A stretch of DNA of 64,000 nt from an uncultured Nitrospira sp. (GCA_902500775.1 CABVRZ010000005.1:117794-181793), one strand, 5' to 3'. Counted from the stretch's first letter, positions 8,902 through 17,892 are shown. Notes: a model not told the origin generated them from the sequence alone. Program-made: numbers and translations.

Positions 8902-11205
8902 CTAGCCCAGTGCCTTCAGCGTCTTCCTCGCTTCATCCGCTCCTGGAAAGTTTGGCCGGAGTTGTAGCGCTGTTTGCAGGGATTTCTTGGCATCGGCGAC
9001 TTGGTTGTTCTTGGCGAGCGCCATGCCGTAGTGGAAATGAACCTCGGGCTCGTTCGGCAATTTTTCAACCGCCTCTTTGAGGAGGTTGATGGCCAACAAG
9101 TTCGTGTTTCTCTTGTAATAGACCCAGCCTAGGGTATCGGCAACGTGCGGATCATCGGGGCTCCCTTCGCGAGCGGTTTGGGCGTGGGAGAGGGCGACAT
9201 CCAGGTTTCCCCCTTGTTGAACAATCACCCAGGCCAAGTTGTTGGCGGCCGGCACAAACTTAGGATTTAGTCTCAAAATGGTTTCGTACTGAGTCTGTGC
9301 TTTCCCCAGTTCGTTTCGGCTTTCGCGAATGAGGCCAAGCATCATATGAGCCTGAATGATGGTGGGATCTTTCGCCAACACCGCTTCGTACTCCTTCATC
9401 GCTTCATCTATCTTTCCGGTTTGCAGAAACGTTTGCGCAAGGCCCATGTAGCTCGGGAGCACGGCATTGTCCAACGCGATGGCCCGTCTATAGGCCTGTT
9501 CCGCGCGCGTGTAGTCCTTGGCAATACTCGCGAGCTGACCGAGCAAATTATGCGTGTGCGGATTCTGCGCATTCTGTTCGAGTTGTCGTTCAACCCGTTG
9601 CCGAGCCTCTGCGTGGTGTCCTTGGGTGGTCTTGATCATGGCGATCTGAGTCAGTGGCTCGATTGCAGAGGGGCGTCGTCCTAGAGCCTCTTCAAAGTGC
9701 ATCAAGGCCTTGACCATATTGTTCTCGGATCGCGCCACAAGTCCGAGGTGATATGGGCCAATCGGTTCCTTGGGAAGCGCCTTGGAGATCGAATCGAATA
9801 CCTGCCGGCTCTTGGCGAACTCTCCCTTGCCCAGATAGGCTTCGCCAGAAATGATCGCAGCCTGGAGATTGCGAGGATCAATCTGTAGGGCGACGTGCGC
9901 TTCCTGAAGGGCCAAGTCAGTCGAACCCTCTGCAAGATAAATCTGGGCCAGTGCGGTATGGGCTTCACCCAGCTTCGGGTGGTATTTTACAGCATCCGCA
10001 AGGGCAGCTCTGGCTTGCGTGGGTTGACGCTTTTGCATGAACGCGATGCCTAAAAAGTAATGAGCCCCCGCGAATTGCGGGGTGTCCTTAAGGACACCCT
10101 GGAGAAGGGTGATCGCGTCGTCAGTTTTGGAATGGCTGAGCTGGACTCTCGCATGAAAGAACCGTCCCATGAGGTCTTGTTCATTCTGTTTCAATATCTC
10201 CGCAATTTTTTCTTCTGCTTCCTGCACCTTCCCCGTATCGAGATAGTTGGCAATCATCTTATCCCGAGCCGCTGTAGAGCCAGGATGTATTTCGATCGCT
10301 CGCCGGTAGCTAGCCAGCGCCTTGTCGAGTTGCCCAATCGAAGTGAAGAAATCGCCTAAATAAAGCTGTGGTGATTCAGCTTGTGGCTTGATGGTGGCTA
10401 ATCTCTGCAGCGTGTTCTCTGCTTCGGCCAACCGATTATGGATCTGGTAGTGGCTGGCGAGCTTGAGGTAGACGGCTTCATTCTCCGGTGCGGTCTCAAC
10501 GGCTTGTTTATAGACGGCTTCGGCCTGTCCCGATTTTCCTGTCCAGTCTCGAAAATCTCCGAGCGCCAGCATGACGTCGAGTGCTCGAGGATTCTTCGCC
10601 AGGGCCTGATTCAATGTCGATTCGGCTGCAGGGACATCATTCATGGCGAAATACGCCTGGGCCAGGCTAATGTAGGTCGACATGTTTTGGGGGTTCAACT
10701 CAATGGCTTTCTTCAGTTCGGCAATTCCCTCCCGGTATCGTGTCTCGCCCAGGAAGCTCCGTCCTCGGAGAATGAGGCTATCCGTATTGTCTGGCGTAGA
10801 CGCCAAGATGATCTCAGCCCGCTCACGGGCTTTGACCGGCTCGTTACCGAGTAGGTATAGTTCGCCAAGTTTCAGTTGGGCGTCCAGGTTTGCTTTGTCC
10901 AGTTCCACCGTTTTGCTCAATTCAGTGAATGCCCCTTGTAGGCTGGGAACGCTTCCCACCTTGAGAAGTGCCAAGGCGAGTCGATAGTGGGTCTCGCTGT
11001 TGTTGGGATTGAGCAGGACGATATTTTGGTACTCAATGATGGCTTCCGGGTATTGGCCGGTCTCCATATACTTCTGAGCTCGTTCACGATGCTTGGCTAT
11101 TTTCTTCTCAGGAGTGGCGAAGTCGCATCCGGTGGGAATCAGCATCATCACTATACAGAGAAGTGTTAGGGGAACCTGAGTTCGAACAACCATCATGCTG
11201 AGCAT
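8902..11205 (-). CDS. prsT: PEP-CTERM system TPR-repeat lipoprotein PrsT
   Basis: This 767-residue lipoprotein matches PrsT: a signal peptide with lipobox LIPTGC (Cys27), then about 20 tetratricopeptide repeats that fill the rest of the protein. Recognisable repeat units include GQYPEAIIEYQNIVLLNPNN, LGELYLLGNEPVKARERAE and GKIDEAMKEYEAVLAKDP. Family members occur only next to exosortase/PEP-CTERM systems and are thought to act in the periplasm or at the outer membrane as scaffolds for export; the exact role is unknown. It is divergent from the second PEP-CTERM gene and shares a 608 bp intergenic region with it. Starts at 11205, 11196 or 11193 are all possible. No sigma-54 site was seen on its own strand. 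Confidence 0.92.
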   Translation of the reverse strand: MLSMMVVRTQVPLTLLCIVMMLIPTGCDFATPEKKIAKHRERAQKYMETGQYPEAIIEYQNIVLLNPNNSETHYRLALALLKVGSVPSLQGAFTELSKTVELDKANLDAQLKLGELYLLGNEPVKARERAEIILASTPDNTDSLILRGRSFLGETRYREGIAELKKAIELNPQNMSTYISLAQAYFAMNDVPAAESTLNQALAKNPRALDVMLALGDFRDWTGKSGQAEAVYKQAVETAPENEAVYLKLASHYQIHNRLAEAENTLQRLATIKPQAESPQLYLGDFFTSIGQLDKALASYRRAIEIHPGSTAARDKMIANYLDTGKVQEAEEKIAEILKQNEQDLMGRFFHARVQLSHSKTDDAITLLQGVLKDTPQFAGAHYFLGIAFMQKRQPTQARAALADAVKYHPKLGEAHTALAQIYLAEGSTDLALQEAHVALQIDPRNLQAAIISGEAYLGKGEFAKSRQVFDSISKALPKEPIGPYHLGLVARSENNMVKALMHFEEALGRRPSAIEPLTQIAMIKTTQGHHAEARQRVERQLEQNAQNPHTHNLLGQLASIAKDYTRAEQAYRRAIALDNAVLPSYMGLAQTFLQTGKIDEAMKEYEAVLAKDPTIIQAHMMLGLIRESRNELGKAQTQYETILRLNPKFVPAANNLAWVIVQQGGNLDVALSHAQTAREGSPDDPHVADTLGWVYYKRNTNLLAINLLKEAVEKLPNEPEVHFHYGMALAKNNQVADAKKSLQTALQLRPNFPGADEARKTLKALG

Positions 11206-11490
11206 ATTCCTTCGATGTTTGTTGAGAAATACAATTGAGATTAAGGATCGACGAGGCTAGGGCACTCTGCACCTATTCGATACAGTTCAATTGACCTCAA
11301 CAGTTGTTACCGTCAAATCCAGGTCGCATGTTACGCGAGGCCAACAACAATTCCTAGTCCTGAGAGACAGCAAACTCCTCGTTTCATGAATATTGCTAGA
11401 TGGTTGACGGTCGATATGCTGGAAAGCGATAGGGCGCTGGAATCTGTCGTGTAGTAGGTCCTATTTTTGTCAAAGTTTGGCATGAAGCAG

Positions 11491-11507
11491 TGTAAATATA
11501 TTTTACA
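11491..11507. promoter_or_regulatory. Candidate PrsR binding palindrome, copy 3
   Basis: TGTAAATATATTTTACA is a perfect six-base-arm inverted repeat with a five-base spacer; the symmetry extends one more base pair on each side (GTGTAAA/TTTACAC). It lies between the divergent prsT and PEP-CTERM protein 2 genes, 210 bp upstream of the sigma-54 promoter at 11717. It has the same length and arms as the copies at 7457 and 7570. Confidence 0.6.
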
Positions 11508-11716
11508 CATTTCGAATTGCAGTAGGGGCTTTGGCCGCTGTGCCTGTAAGATGCTGATATTAAAATACTTTCAACATCATTCTGTGTGTCTGCGTGGGTA
11601 GAAGATGTGATTTATCCGAGAAAGTTTCCAGAGAGGAGTGTTAGATTTCTTTACAGAGATCGAGCACGAATTTGAGAGACATAATTTATAGTGAATACTT
11701 TCAGCGACTTGTATGA

Positions 11717-11732
11717 TGGCAGGAAAATTGCT
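11717..11732 (+). promoter_or_regulatory. Sigma-54 promoter of the second PEP-CTERM gene
   Basis: TGGCAGGAAAATTGCT has GG and GC separated by exactly ten bases and a near-consensus TTGCT -12 element. It lies 82 bp upstream of the ATG at 11814. The rest of the 608 bp between 11206 and 11813 shows only the palindrome at 11491 and AT-rich sequence. Confidence 0.88.
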
Positions 11733-11813
11733 TAGTTCATCTAGCATTCATCATGATGAGTCGGTTCATGCGCATGGCGTGTTTCATAAAAATTTCATAG
11801 AAGAGGCGGAACA

Positions 11814-12509
11814 ATGAAAAAGTTGTTGTTGTGTATGCTTACAGGTGCGGTCGTTGGAAGTTTCCTGATGCCGCTACAGGCTTCCGCACTCAGCCTTCAG
11901 GTGAATGCGGGAGGTGGGTCTGTCGAAGGGAACGTCACCGATGGGGGTGCGGGTGATGGGAGTGGCAATGCGGGGGTCATTCTGTTCAATCAAGCAGTGA
12001 ATGGGGGGGGCAGCTCGTGGACGGTCAATATCACCACTGGCATCTCTTACCCTGCTGTTGGAAGTCCTTCGCAGCCCTACATGGACTTGAACAGTGTCAA
12101 CATTGGTTCTGGTACACTGCGTCTCGTGTTGAGCGAGCAAAACTTTACAAACCTGTCGGGGTTTCCCTTCACAGGGGCCATTGGTGGCACGGCAGGCAAC
12201 CCTGGCGCGACGGTGCGCTACCAGACCTACTGGAGCGCGACCAACAATCTATTTGCCACCGATAACCTGCTGACCGATTCCGGTTCGCTGGGGCCTGGTG
12301 CGTTTTCCAACACACGAATTGGTGGCGGTGCGGGCGGTGCAGGGCCGTTTTCTCTCACTCAGGTGGTGACGATCACGCACTCGGGTACTCGCACCAGTTC
12401 GTTTGATGCAGAGCTAAACGTCCCCGAGCCGGCTTCCGTCCTCCTGCTGGGCTTAGCGCTGGTGAGCCTCGGTGTGTGGGGTCGGCGGGTATTGAAAGCA
12501 CAGAACTAA
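11814..12509 (+). CDS. PEP-CTERM sorting-domain protein 2
   Basis: This 231-residue exported protein has a signal peptide (MKKLLLCMLTGAVVGSFLMP, cleavage near ASA) and a C-terminal sorting tail NVPEPASVLLLGLALVSLG followed by VWGRR. The mature part is rich in Gly, Ser, Thr and Asn, as expected for an extracellular matrix or surface protein; no catalytic motif is seen. An AGAGG sequence precedes the ATG. The gene has its own sigma-54 promoter and a hairpin terminator, so it is a single-gene unit of the proposed PrsR regulon. Exosortase processing is inferred from the tail. Confidence 0.9.
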   Translation: MKKLLLCMLTGAVVGSFLMPLQASALSLQVNAGGGSVEGNVTDGGAGDGSGNAGVILFNQAVNGGGSSWTVNITTGISYPAVGSPSQPYMDLNSVNIGSGTLRLVLSEQNFTNLSGFPFTGAIGGTAGNPGATVRYQTYWSATNNLFATDNLLTDSGSLGPGAFSNTRIGGGAGGAGPFSLTQVVTITHSGTRTSSFDAELNVPEPASVLLLGLALVSLGVWGRRVLKAQN

Positions 12510-12538
12510 TAGGCATCTCCTTATAGGGAGTCCATTGA

Positions 12539-12577
12539 GGGCCATTCCGATATCTGTCGGAATGGCCCTTGGTTTTT
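12539..12577. terminator. Hairpin terminator between convergent genes
   Basis: GGGCCATTCCGA (12539-12550) pairs perfectly with TCGGAATGGCCC (12557-12568) around a six-base loop, with a TTGGTTTTTG tail. It lies 30 bp after PEP-CTERM protein 2 and may also serve the minus-strand regulator gene that ends at 12648. Confidence 0.88.
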
Positions 12578-12647
12578 GAGACGATAAGCCAGTGGGTCAG
12601 CTCATGTGCAGGCTTGAATGCATTCCCAAAAACTATGACGACAATGA

Positions 12648-13331
12648 TTAGGAAGGGATGGAACGGTAATCGTGCGTCTGGATCAGAAGATTCTGTCGAT
12701 TAGAAACGCCCAGCTTGTCGAAAATATTGGTGAGGTGATGGCGCACAGTGCTGCCTGAAATGGACAGGTGGTAAGCAATGTCTTTATTCGAGAGCCCCTG
12801 ACCAACGAGTCTAATCACTTCTCGTTCTCGTTCGGTGAGTGCCTCGGGCCACATTGCAGGTTGAAGGTCCAGGCCAGCTTTGTGTTTGGTTGTCTTCTTC
12901 AGATCTATCGCTACTGCTCGATTCTGTTCGAGGCGGATGTCATGATGAGTGGAGGGGTAGAGTGCCTCGATCACAGCAAGAACCACCTGAGGGGGTTGAA
13001 TCTTGAGAATCAATCCGTCAACCCCATAGTCAAAAGCTTCGCGCATCCGATCATTCTCTTCGAACCCACCCAATAGCACGATCTTGCTGGTTGATGCGGA
13101 CTCACGGATTCGTCTGATTGTCCCGATCGTGTCTCGTTCAGTCTCCATGTCAAGGATGAGTATGTCCGGAGGTTTTTCGGAGAGCAGGAGGTCCTGTACC
13201 AGCCGCTGATGCTTCTGCACAACAATGCAGTGAGTTTCGCGACTTTCAAGAAGTTTCTGCAACCCCAGAGACGCAATGTGTTGACCGCTAATGATCGCGA
13301 TGGTCAGGATCGGAAGAGCTGTGTTCGTCAT
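12648..13331 (-). CDS. LuxR/NarL-type response regulator with atypical receiver
   Basis: The C-terminal third is a clear LuxR-type helix-turn-helix (LTEREREVIRLVGQGLSN, then KDIAYHLSISGSTVRHHL and DKLGVSNRQ). The N-terminal half has a receiver fold with a candidate phosphoacceptor Asp in ILILDMETE and a conserved Lys in LILKIQP. The acidic pair normally found after the first strand is replaced (IISGQH instead of a DD-type motif), so Mg binding and phosphorylation may be lost or altered. ATG at 13331 is preferred; a GTG start at 13361 would add ten residues. No sensor kinase is adjacent. Its target could be the polysaccharide genes, but nothing in the sequence proves that. Confidence 0.85.
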   Translation of the reverse strand: MTNTALPILTIAIISGQHIASLGLQKLLESRETHCIVVQKHQRLVQDLLLSEKPPDILILDMETERDTIGTIRRIRESASTSKIVLLGGFEENDRMREAFDYGVDGLILKIQPPQVVLAVIEALYPSTHHDIRLEQNRAVAIDLKKTTKHKAGLDLQPAMWPEALTEREREVIRLVGQGLSNKDIAYHLSISGSTVRHHLTNIFDKLGVSNRQNLLIQTHDYRSIPS

Positions 13332-13361
13332 GATGCGTTTAGAACCTTGTGGTCTAACCAC

Positions 13362-15188
13362 CTGAGAGAGGTTGGGTTACAGGATCTCATCTGCTCACAT
13401 TTCAGGATTGTGATCCGCACGTCAAAATTCTGCACAGGTCTATCGCAATCGTGTGCTGGACACCATGTGGATTCTACATTTGGACGCTATGATACTTCGG
13501 TCTTCCCATGGAAACATTCTCTCCTCAGGGCTGGCGATTTCAGCGGACCTTACGAAATGCTCTCAATCTTGAGGGCACATGCCTCTCTCTACTACTACGA
13601 TAATGACTCGGAATAAGGCTACTGGCTACCCGTGTATGCCCACATGGGCCAACCTAACTGATGGATAGAACTGGTCCAAGTATGTCACTTGATCTCAAAA
13701 TACCATCACTAGGGGCATGCGGTCTACAATGGATAGATCTTGAAGGCCTTACTCATGCAAAGCGTAAGCCAGAAGAGAAGTGTGGAGATGCTCTAGTGGA
13801 TACTGGGTTGGCGAATCTTAATCTTTGTGAGCACCATACAGCTTCCTTAGTTGGTTTGTAATAATTATTAGTTATTCTACTCATATGGGTTGTTGTCACG
13901 AGCTAATGACGTAGGGTAACAACTCTGAAAAATATTCAATAAATTAAATGGTAATACGAGATGAATATAGTCGATGGCGTGGTGGCTATAGTGAGAGGCG
14001 TGAGGGAGTAATGTGGTGATTTCATAAAATACATGTAGAATTGTAAAATATTAGGAATCATGAATTTAAATTCCATGGCTTCTTGATCGAATTTGAGTAT
14101 CTCTGTCCGAGGATACATTGACGAAAGCGGCCAGGAGAATCTAATTCGATACTGTATCTAAACAGATTCACTACTAGCTTTGGAGTGACTCACGCGTGGA
14201 CTTAATCAAGTAATCTATCAGGAACTACGTCCAGCGCGTGTGGACTATTGTAGGGCTGGCGGAGCCAATCCCTCCAACTTGGGATGCTGTTTCTTGTGGT
14301 CCTATCGTGGCGGTAATTCACCTACCAAGTCGAACAGCTCTCCCGAATATATATACAGAGAGTGCCAAGGTCGTGAATCGGCTTCTCTCGTTGCGATCTC
14401 ATAACTGGACAAAGGTGCCGGTGGTGCTACACTAAAACTGGACACTCGTCCGGTGGTATAGAGCTAAGTGTGCCTGGTAGTAATAGGGTGTAAGTCCTCC
14501 ATCCTCGAGTGATTTCCCAGCCTTTAACAAGGTGGGGTGAGAACTAGGTCATGGGGAGAAGGACGAGCCAGGCCCCTAGTCAATTGAGGACCACGTCCGC
14601 AAAGCCGTGGGAATCTACAGAATAGGTATCAAGGTCCCTATGCCAGCGTAACAGATGGATGGGACTCACGGGGCGAAGCCATGAGTACTACTTGCCAAAA
14701 CCAGTCTACTGTACGGGATGAACGGGTAGAAGTACCAGAATATCGATCAGTAACGGTATCGAAGGCAGATGCTTCTCTGCTCATCTTTCTACAGATATTG
14801 GGCAAGTAGATATTGGTAGGTGTTTAGTTCTCTGTTGTGATGGGTCGGGGTGACGGTAAATCAGGGGTGGTTTTGTTTCGTCGTCATATGGGCGGTGTAT
14901 TCATGGGTGTGAAGCCCTGTCGTAATTTGAGGTGGGTTGTGAGGTTGTAGGCTTTCAAAATGCAGTGCCGATGCTCTCTGCTATTCGCACTTCGGTTGTG
15001 GTGAGGTGGAAGCAGCTGATTGGGTATTTCCAGAATTTCTTCCTGGTTAGGGTTTTCCTTGTCCATCTCTGGCAGGTGGCGCTATGAAATAATGTGGTGT
15101 AGGGAAGTACGACTTAGCATAGGAATGCTGCTACATAGAGCAGACAAAACATTACACAACGCATCAGATTAGAACTAAATACCTGGCA
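13362..15188. other. Gene-poor, eroded stretch
   Basis: About 1.8 kb without a convincing gene. The open frames are short, lack ribosome binding sites and carry no recognisable motifs. The first 250 bp may hold the promoter of the regulator gene ending at 12648. The part at 13860-14160 is AT-rich. Sequence from about 14455 on has group II intron-like features (listed separately). A 60-codon minus-strand frame at 14884-15066 was not recognised. Confidence 0.6.
14467..14830 (+). other. Possible 5' fragment of a group II intron ribozyme
   Basis: The segment begins GTGTGCCTGGTAG, close to the GUGYG 5' end of bacterial group II introns, and soon has AGGGTGTAAGTCCTCC, like the 'GGTG(A)AAGTCC' block of domain I. 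Stem-rich sequence with short inverted repeats follows (CCACGTCCGCAAAGCCGTGG). No domain V sequence and no reverse transcriptase reading frame are seen, so at most a dead 5' fragment remains. The call rests on motif resemblance alone. Confidence 0.28.
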
Positions 15189-15191
15189 GTG

Positions 15192-15473
15192 ATGTCTAAG
15201 CTCAACTTTTCGCAAGATCAGGTGAAAGCCATCGTCTCGGAGCTCAATGCTGGTCAGATGCCTGGGAAGGTTTCACGTCGACACGGGGTTTCTGTTAGTA
15301 CGCTCTACCGGTGGCGAGCGAAATTCGTCACGGAGCAACCGTCTTATGAGAAAGAGCGGCTACGTTCACTAGAGGGTGAACATCGACGACTGAAGCAACA
15401 ACTTGCTGAGCTTGCGCTTGATTATGCAACGCTCCGGGCTGCCTTGATTAGAGATGTACGGGGAGACTGTTAG
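15192..15473 (+). CDS. IS3-family (IS407-like) transposase OrfA, orphan
   Basis: This 93-residue protein is the helix-turn-helix subunit of an IS3-family transposase: FSQDQVKAIVSELNAGQMP, RRHGVSVSTLYRWRAKF, then a leucine-rich helix (LEGEHRRLKQQLAELALDYA) that would dimerise and run into the frameshift region. The OrfB catalytic subunit expected right after it is missing; the next 400 bp do not encode a DDE integrase core. The ATG at 15192 is preferred over the GTG at 15189. It is best viewed as an insertion sequence remnant at the upstream border of the polysaccharide operon. Confidence 0.75.
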   Translation: MSKLNFSQDQVKAIVSELNAGQMPGKVSRRHGVSVSTLYRWRAKFVTEQPSYEKERLRSLEGEHRRLKQQLAELALDYATLRAALIRDVRGDC

Positions 15474-15876
15474 GCAGGAACTGTTATCAAAAAGATGGAG
15501 GCTCCATCGCACATATGTCTCAGCAATGCAATGAAGCTGGCCATGTACTACATTGAAGAACAATCCTGTTTCGGTGCTGTGCAATGATTCTTGCCTGTGT
15601 GCTGGACAACCGGCCGTCTCCTAATCTCGGGCTGGAGCACCAGCCTGGAGACTGTACCGAGATTAAGTCCAGTACCTTGTCAACGATCAAGGAGGCTATG
15701 TCGACACTGTATTGTGAAATGCTGTTGTCCGAGAGCAATGGTACTTTCACGGAAGTGTATCAACCACGAATACTTGAGTGCCGTTCGTGTCGTATTGGCC
15801 AACCTCCAGGTTGCATGAGTCGGCAACCGTCAATCAATGAATCCAACATCGAACCCTATAAGAGAGAAGAGGATAG
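15474..15876. other. Upstream region of the main polysaccharide operon
   Basis: Four hundred bases without a supported gene lie between the IS OrfA and the export gene. The only structured element seen is the nested hairpin at 15622-15665. No sigma-54 site with the correct ten-base spacing was found, and no ops/JUMPstart element (GGCGGTAG) was seen. A purine-rich AGAGAGAAGAGG just before 15877 is the likely ribosome binding site of the first operon gene. Confidence 0.5.
15622..15665 (+). ncRNA. Candidate structured leader element
   Basis: TAATCTCGG (15622-15630) pairs perfectly with CCGAGATTA (15657-15665), and inside this nine-base-pair stem GCTGG (15631-15635) pairs with CCAGC (15640-15644) around a four-base loop. 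The two stems are directly adjacent on the 5' side with a twelve-base bulge on the 3' side. It lies about 210 bp before a 40 kb operon and has no T-run, so it is not a simple terminator. Function unknown. Confidence 0.35.
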
Positions 15877-16518
15877 ATGATGACTATAGCTAGGAGTAGT
15901 CATAGGATACGCCCCTTTCGTAGTTGGATACTTCTCACTCTGGTCGTATTTGGAGTGGTGACGGGTTGTGCTGGAACAAGAGGGGATTATGAAGTCGAAC
16001 TGGTCACGCCCTCTGAATTTGCCCTTGGGCCGGAAGACCTATTGAGAGTCACGGTGTGGAAAAGTCCAGATCTGTCTGGCGAGGTGACGATTCGACCTGA
16101 TGGCACGATTACCATGCCACTTATTGGAGATATGCCAGCCGCTGGTCTTAGTGCCAATGTATTGGCGAAACGCATCAGCGAGCGACTTACGGAATATATT
16201 TCTTCTCCAGTGGTCACGGTTCAAGTGAAGGATGTCAATAGCTATTTCATCTATGTCTTGGGAGAGGTTGTGAGGCCGGGGAAGTATCCTCTGAAGTCCT
16301 ATGCCAACGTGATGCAAGGCATTTCACTAGCTGGCGGGTTCGCCCCGTTCGCGAGCAAGAACAAGATCAAGGTGTTGCGCAATGTAAGTGCTGGCGCCGA
16401 AGGGCATGAGAAGAAACGTCAGATCGAAATTCCTGTGCACTATGACGATATTCTAAAGGGCACTGCCATTCCGGGAAATTTTATTCTACGGAGCGGCGAT
16501 GTCATTGTGGTGCCGTAG
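15877..16518 (+). CDS. Polysaccharide export lipoprotein, exosortase-system type
   Basis: This 213-residue lipoprotein is a short Wza/KpsD-family export protein. The lipobox is VVTGC (Cys31). The poly_export domain follows (about residues 45-125, with GPEDLLRVTVWKSPDLSG and VTIRPDGTITMPLIGD), then a SLBB-type segment (YVLGEVVRPGKYPL and MQGISLAGGFAPFA). Such proteins form or line the outer-membrane exit for polysaccharide. It is the first gene of the long plus-strand operon, and the next gene starts at the base after its stop. ATGs at 15877 and 15880 are both possible. Confidence 0.92.
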   Translation: MMTIARSSHRIRPFRSWILLTLVVFGVVTGCAGTRGDYEVELVTPSEFALGPEDLLRVTVWKSPDLSGEVTIRPDGTITMPLIGDMPAAGLSANVLAKRISERLTEYISSPVVTVQVKDVNSYFIYVLGEVVRPGKYPLKSYANVMQGISLAGGFAPFASKNKIKVLRNVSAGAEGHEKKRQIEIPVHYDDILKGTAIPGNFILRSGDVIVVP

Positions 16519-17892
16519 TTGAAGCGAAGAAGGCTAGTATGGCACTCAGTAGGCATCATCCTCTGGATAGGGGTAGGATTGTGTTCGCTCAGTCAGGCAC
16601 AGATGGGAGGAATGGGCGGGGGTGGGATAGGTGGTGGTATGGGCGGCGGCATGCCAAATATTCCAGGGACCGAGTTTGGCGGGACTACTGATCCCAGTAC
16701 TCTTCGAGGGAGCGTAGGGTTGCGGATTATTCCCTCGATCCAAGTGTCAGAGCGATATGACAGTAATGTGTTTTTTGCACCGAAGAGCCAACTTAGAGAA
16801 CTGTCCCTGCGCCCAGAAGATTTTGTCACGACGATTATGCCGCAAATCAGAGGGCTGTATGCCGATCCTCAAAATCTCGTGAAGGTGAACGCGGCGGCAG
16901 GAGCAGTCGGTAGCTATTATGTGAACAATCCAGGGCTAAGCTATGTCGGAGCGTATGCCGGTATGGCTTTGGATATGAGCGATCTGTTGAGCCGATGGAG
17001 ACCAGGGACAAGGTGGAGAGTATCCGATACATATTTCTATAGCCCTCAACCTCCTGCATTTCTGCTCGGAGGACAACTCGGGGAACAAGCAAACCCATTA
17101 GTGGCAGGGTTTCAGGCAAATCGTACCAATACAAGCTCCAATAGCGTCAATACCGTGTTCGAGTTTCCGCTCAATAGAGCCCTAAGTTTTGGCGGGAGCT
17201 ATTCACACAGCTTTATCCGCTATGGGGCATCGCAAGTTCCGCGGGCCGCTAACCTGATCAGTCAAAACGTTCACGTCTATACCGCTGGTCTTATAACGCA
17301 GCTCTCCCTTTATGACTCCGTGAGGGTAGATTTCATGGGTAGTGAGTTTGATCAGGGTAGGTTGGGGGCCTTTAGTGCAAGGGGAGGTACCCTCGGCTGG
17401 ACCCACAGATTCTCGCCAACAGTCAGTGTGAACACTACTGGTGGAGTGCAAGTGCTGTCTGGGGAATTCAACGGGGTGCAGCTTGCCTCAGTGGTTGCTC
17501 CGTTCGGGAGCGTTGCCATCAACTGGAGCACTCCAGCAACCACGATGACTTTTGCATACCGGTCAGCGATTACCCCATCGTTTCAATTCCAAGGCGCGGC
17601 CATGCTCAATCATTCGGTGTTGTTCAACATGAGTCAGAATACGCCGATCCGTGATGTAGTCGCTCTCCTTGGTGCAAACTATGGCGTTGCGAGTGAGTAT
17701 GGGGCAACTTCGCAAGGAGCACTCTCCTGGACCACTGTGGGCGGAACGACAGGTCTCTTGTATCGAGCCACCCAGAAGATATTTCTCACGATGACTTACA
17801 GCTATCAAAACGTTGATAACGTATTCAGCGGGGTTCATTTTGCTTTCGATAGGCATGTGGCGCAGATTGCGCTGACACAGTCTTTTTACTAA
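16519..17892 (+). CDS. Outer-membrane beta-barrel protein, PEP-CTERM/EPS-associated
   Basis: This 457-residue protein has a signal peptide (about residues 8-27), a short Gly/Met-rich linker, and then repeated amphipathic strands typical of a beta barrel (VSERYDSNVFF near residue 75, later SFGGSYSHSFIRYG and LTMTYSYQNV), ending in a terminal aromatic residue (QSFY) as outer-membrane proteins often do. The family occurs beside exosortase export genes and may form the outer-membrane channel or a surface anchor; this is inferred from fold and context. The start is TTG immediately after the preceding stop, and no other start was found that keeps the signal peptide. Confidence 0.78.
   Translation: MKRRRLVWHSVGIILWIGVGLCSLSQAQMGGMGGGGIGGGMGGGMPNIPGTEFGGTTDPSTLRGSVGLRIIPSIQVSERYDSNVFFAPKSQLRELSLRPEDFVTTIMPQIRGLYADPQNLVKVNAAAGAVGSYYVNNPGLSYVGAYAGMALDMSDLLSRWRPGTRWRVSDTYFYSPQPPAFLLGGQLGEQANPLVAGFQANRTNTSSNSVNTVFEFPLNRALSFGGSYSHSFIRYGASQVPRAANLISQNVHVYTAGLITQLSLYDSVRVDFMGSEFDQGRLGAFSARGGTLGWTHRFSPTVSVNTTGGVQVLSGEFNGVQLASVVAPFGSVAINWSTPATTMTFAYRSAITPSFQFQGAAMLNHSVLFNMSQNTPIRDVVALLGANYGVASEYGATSQGALSWTTVGGTTGLLYRATQKIFLTMTYSYQNVDNVFSGVHFAFDRHVAQIALTQSFY

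Noticed and set aside
11521..11560. TTGGCCGCTGTGCC as a sigma-54 promoter
   Set aside because: GG and GC are not ten bases apart; the site at 11717 has the exact spacing.
13209..13616. Plus-strand open frame of 135 codons opposite and beyond the LuxR-type gene
   Set aside because: No ribosome binding site, no recognisable motif, and half of it lies opposite a clear gene.
14293..14330. GGCGGTAAT as an ops/JUMPstart antitermination element
   Set aside because: The last base of the core GGCGGTAG differs, the rest of the JUMPstart sequence is absent, and it lies 1.5 kb from the operon.
15796..15820. TTGGCC...GGTTGCA before the export gene as a sigma-54 promoter
   Set aside because: The GG-GC distance is fourteen bases, outside the fixed spacing.
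15584..15880. Open frame of 98 codons before the export gene
   Set aside because: No motif or ribosome binding site; it contains the nested hairpin and is better read as leader sequence.
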